Source: Mortierella sp. BCC40632 (Eukaryota > Mortierellomycota > Mortierellomycetes > Mortierellales > Mortierellaceae). Taken from it: a stretch of DNA of 64,000 nt. The notes under the pieces were generated by a model that made no database searches, was not told the origin of the DNA, and saw only the letters and a list, made by a program, of their open reading frames with translations. Position 1 is the stretch's first letter. Every line of letters begins with the position of its first letter. Of this stretch, positions 61,273 through 64,000 are shown one piece after another. The stretch lies in NCBI GenBank assembly GCA_011634665.1, contig WAEK01000012.1, forward strand, positions 496,001 through 560,000, read 5' to 3'. The translations under genes and the position numbers were made by a program.

Positions 61273-62497
61273 ATGACAACTCGTATCCTTGCACGGGCAG
61301 CAAGAAACAGAATTGCTTGCTCTCGTTTTCAAACGGCCCCAGCCATTCTTTTGACATCGAATCGGCTTCAAGTCTTGTCACAGGGCCAACATGCCTCTGT
61401 CCGGTACCAGTCCTCGGACGCTTCTGATGCAGCCTCTTCTGCTTCTCTGGAAACTCCAGAACAATACGACATTGTTATTGTTGGCGGTGGTATTGCAGGA
61501 AGTGCCTTGGCGTGTGCTCTTGGTAAGTCCTGTGAAGTGGTCAATATTAGACGAGAAAGAGAGATAGAGAGAGTCAGAGAGAGACTTGGGCAGGCTTTTT
61601 TTTTTTTTTTTTTTTTTAGCTTCTTCCAAGGCTAATCCTCCTTGTTTGAACTTTAGCATCTGGTCGAGCCTCTAGCTCACAAAAGATTGCCTTGATCGAA
61701 GCGTTCGACCTCAGCGGCCATATTCACAAATGGAATCCTCGTCCTGATCAGTACTCGAACCGAGTTTCCTCTCTGACTCCCAAATCCGTGAACTTTCTCA
61801 AAGATATTGGCGTCTGGGGAGAGATGGACTCTAGTCGAGTCGCTGCGTGTGAAGGAATGCAAGTTTGGGATGGTGTTAGTGGAGCAAGGATTACGTTCGA
61901 TGCTGCCAATACCAACTCGACTACTACTCGGAGCTTTCTGCATCACATCTTTACACCATCGACCCTCGGCAGTAGCGATCCACCACAGCCACCACAGCGA
62001 AATCTGGATTCAGAGGAGCGATCGTCGCCCTTGGCATGGATGACAGAGAATTTGCATGTACAGTATGGACTTCAGAAGCAGTTGCTGGCGCATCAGGACC
62101 GAGGCATCAAATTGGATATTTTTGAAAAGACCAAGGTGCAAAGTATTACCACATCTCCTTCTGTTGACTCGAAGGAAAATAGTCAGGCCAAGGCCCAAGG
62201 GGCTGACATCTCAGACTGGCCCATCATTAGACTGGACAATGGCCGACAGCTCCAGACACGACTCTTGGTCGGAGCCGATGGCGTCAATTCCCCTGTAAGG
62301 ACATTTGCAAAGATTGAGTCTCTAGGTTGGGATTACTCTCAATTTGGACTTGTTGCCACCCTCCAGGTGGACTTTGCCTCGGCTACGACACCAGGACAGG
62401 CTAAGGGAATCGCTTGGCAAAGATTCTTGCCCACAGGTCCCGTCGCTATGTTGCCTGTAAGTTTTCCTGTTTTCCTGTTTTCCTGTTTTCCTGTTTA

Positions 62498-62531
<34 letters not shown>

Positions 62532-63565
62532 ATGACGCCAGAAATGGACTCCCGATTATTTTTTTTACTTTTTTGGTACTAAAATGGTTTCACTCTGCAT
62601 GGTTACTCTCGTTCACTCTCCTTCTTTCCTCTCATACCATCATAGCTCAATAATGGACTGGCGAGCTTGGTCTGGTCGACCACACCCAAGATTGCGCAGG
62701 ATTTGAAAAAGTTGCCTCCACGGGAGTTCTGTGCGTTGGTAAATGCCGCGTTCAGTGCCAGCCCTGCTGAGCTGGAGTATCTCTACAACAACATTGGACC
62801 GGACGGTCAACCTCAGGTGGACTTTGAAAAGGAGATTGAGTGGAGAGCAAGTGTCCAAGATTTGGAACAGCAATCTGGGGTACGACCAGGAGCCGGAGAT
62901 GCTAGACCACCTAGGGTGTTGGGTGTTCAAGAGAACACTCGCGCGCCTTTCCCATTGAGAATGAGAAACTCGAACAGTTATGTTGAAGAGCGTGTCGTCC
63001 TTGTCGGGTAAGATTATATTCCGGTTTATCTTTTCTTGATGTAAAACGTTGTCGAGACGTGAAGACGGACAAAATGATGACTGAATCTCTTTATCGTGGG
63101 GACCTTCTTCTCGAACTAGTGATGCTGCCCATACGGTTCATCCTCTAGCGGGCCAGGGTCTTAATCAGGGACTCGCAGATGTCGAATGTCTTGCTCGGGT
63201 GGTGGAACAGAGTCTCCTCAGTGGATCAGATATTGGTAAGCAGGACTCAAAGAGACCAACGCGTCCACTCTATTTTTTCTTTTTCTTTAGGAATTCCAAA
63301 CTCAACATTTCTTTCTTTTCTCTTGTTTATCCGTATGATAGGCAACATTCACTCGTTGATGCCTTATTCTAGCGAGCGTTTCCTCCCCAACCTAGCCATG
63401 CTTGGCACGGTCGACAAACTCTGCAAGTTGTACAACACGGATTTTGGACCGATTGTTTGGGCGAGATCCTTGGGTTTGACGGCGGTTGATAATATGGAGC
63501 CGATCAAGACTGAGATCATGAGGTTCGCCATGGGCCTGGAGGAGCCTTTGAGTACCCGCTCCTAA
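61273..63565 (+). CDS. COQ6: Ubiquinone biosynthesis FAD monooxygenase COQ6
   Basis: Exons 61273-61522, 61657-62456, 62646-63007, 63120-63235 and 63342-63565; 583 codons plus stop with consistent phases. An Arg-rich mitochondrial presequence (MTTRILARAARNRIACSRFQ) precedes the FAD-binding Rossmann motif DIVIVGGGIAGSALACALA, split by intron 1. The conserved DG motif is LLVGADGVNSPVRTF. The second FAD motif is GDAAHTVHPLAGQGLNQG, split by intron 3 in the first GD. It hydroxylates ring carbon 5 in CoQ synthesis, on the matrix face of the inner membrane. It is longer than yeast Coq6 (479 residues), mainly through an insert around DPPQPPQRNLDSEERSS and the VDSKENSQAKAQGAD segment. Confidence 0.94.
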
Positions 63566-63677
63566 AAATGAGAGAGACATAGTGTTTAGAAAATCCACCT
63601 TCAATTTTGCATATCGAACCATCTAAACGAGCTTTTTTTTTTTTTTTTTTTTTTTACTTGAACTCTATGAAAACTAT

Positions 63678-64000
63678 CTATGCTTGTTTCTCAGCTTCTG
63701 TTTTGGCCTCGCTCTCCGCCCGAGTTTCGTTCCTTGCCTGTTCCTCAATGGCCTTTAGAAATCCCTCGACGCCTAGGAGAGCAGGAGAATGTCATCAACA
63801 CCTTTTTTTTTTTTTTTTTTTTTCTTTCTTTCTTTTTTTTTTTGTATTCACCAAAGCCCTTACCATTTCCTGCACTTGGGTCAAGTCCAAACTGCATTAA
63901 CAAAGGGCCCAGTTGTCCAGATTCGAGGGCTTCACTGAGTGAGGCAAGAGCCTGAGAGAATTGAGGGGTTCTGACAACAGCCTGAATCTCTTCTGGGGTC
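63678..64000 (-). CDS. Rpn13/ADRM1 proteasome ubiquitin receptor, C-terminal end only
   Basis: Two exons are visible: 64000-63864 (open at the window edge) and 63772-63678. They join at AATG/GTAAGG and TCCTAG. The peptide reads TPEEIQAVVRTPQFSQAL, LSEALESGQLGPLLMQFGL, then GVEGFLKAIEEQARNETRAE and ends with TEAEKQA. The pattern L-x-SPQF-QAL...ALxSGQLGPL-QF-L is the C-terminal DEUBAD domain of Rpn13, which binds the deubiquitinase Uch37 on the 19S proteasome. The N-terminal Pru domain is outside the window. The intron holds a long poly-A (coding strand). It is convergent with COQ6, 112 bases apart. Confidence 0.85.

Overview
The window is nuclear DNA of a filamentous fungus. Genes are split by many short GT-AG introns, promoters carry long pyrimidine or (GA)n/(CT)n tracts, and homopolymer runs are frequent. 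The gene families (CorA, COQ5, COQ6, HEM13, VTI1, UPF0658, Rpn13, and a retained Dnmt2) and the expansion of P-loop GTPases suggest an early-diverging fungus, probably Mucoromycota and perhaps Mortierellomycotina. That placement is inference. Exon structures below were joined by hand from splice signals and reading-frame continuity; where the total length divides by three I treat the model as reliable.

Layout. 1-5.2 kb: 5' part of a formin gene on the minus strand, running off the left edge. 5.2-11.7 kb: a long, low-complexity, gene-poor stretch of GA/CT microsatellites and one hairpin pair. 11.7-16.1 kb: VTI1 SNARE and a tail-anchored cytochrome b5. 16.1-36.1 kb: an accessory block. It holds relics, a structured repeat pair, three tandem full-length genes of one AIG1-like P-loop GTPase family (20.5-30.2 kb), two broken copies of that family, and a tandem segmental duplication that carries two nearly identical secreted S1-type serine-protease-like genes. 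36.7-43.3 kb: an O-methyltransferase, a PIF/Harbinger transposase fragment, a seven-exon orphan gene with a possible nuclease-like core, and a 53-residue single-span protein. 43.3-46.0 kb: no supported gene. 46.0-64 kb: a dense housekeeping block with a UPF0658 Golgi membrane protein, HEM13 (haem), COQ5 and COQ6 (ubiquinone), a CorA Mg2+ transporter, Dnmt2 and the C-terminal end of Rpn13.

How they fit together. HEM13, COQ5 and COQ6 all serve mitochondrial haem and ubiquinone synthesis and lie within 13 kb, but each has its own promoter region. The most distinctive part is the GTPase array. The three genes share a promoter block directly in front of a TATA box, a tiny first exon of 5-6 whole codons, a phase-2 intron at the same place just before the G domain, a coiled coil, and an acidic C-terminal tail motif. 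They differ at key nucleotide-binding residues. The array borders the secreted protease-like genes, and one GTPase-plus-protease unit has been duplicated. This looks like a fast-evolving, lineage-specific system; its function cannot be read from the sequence.
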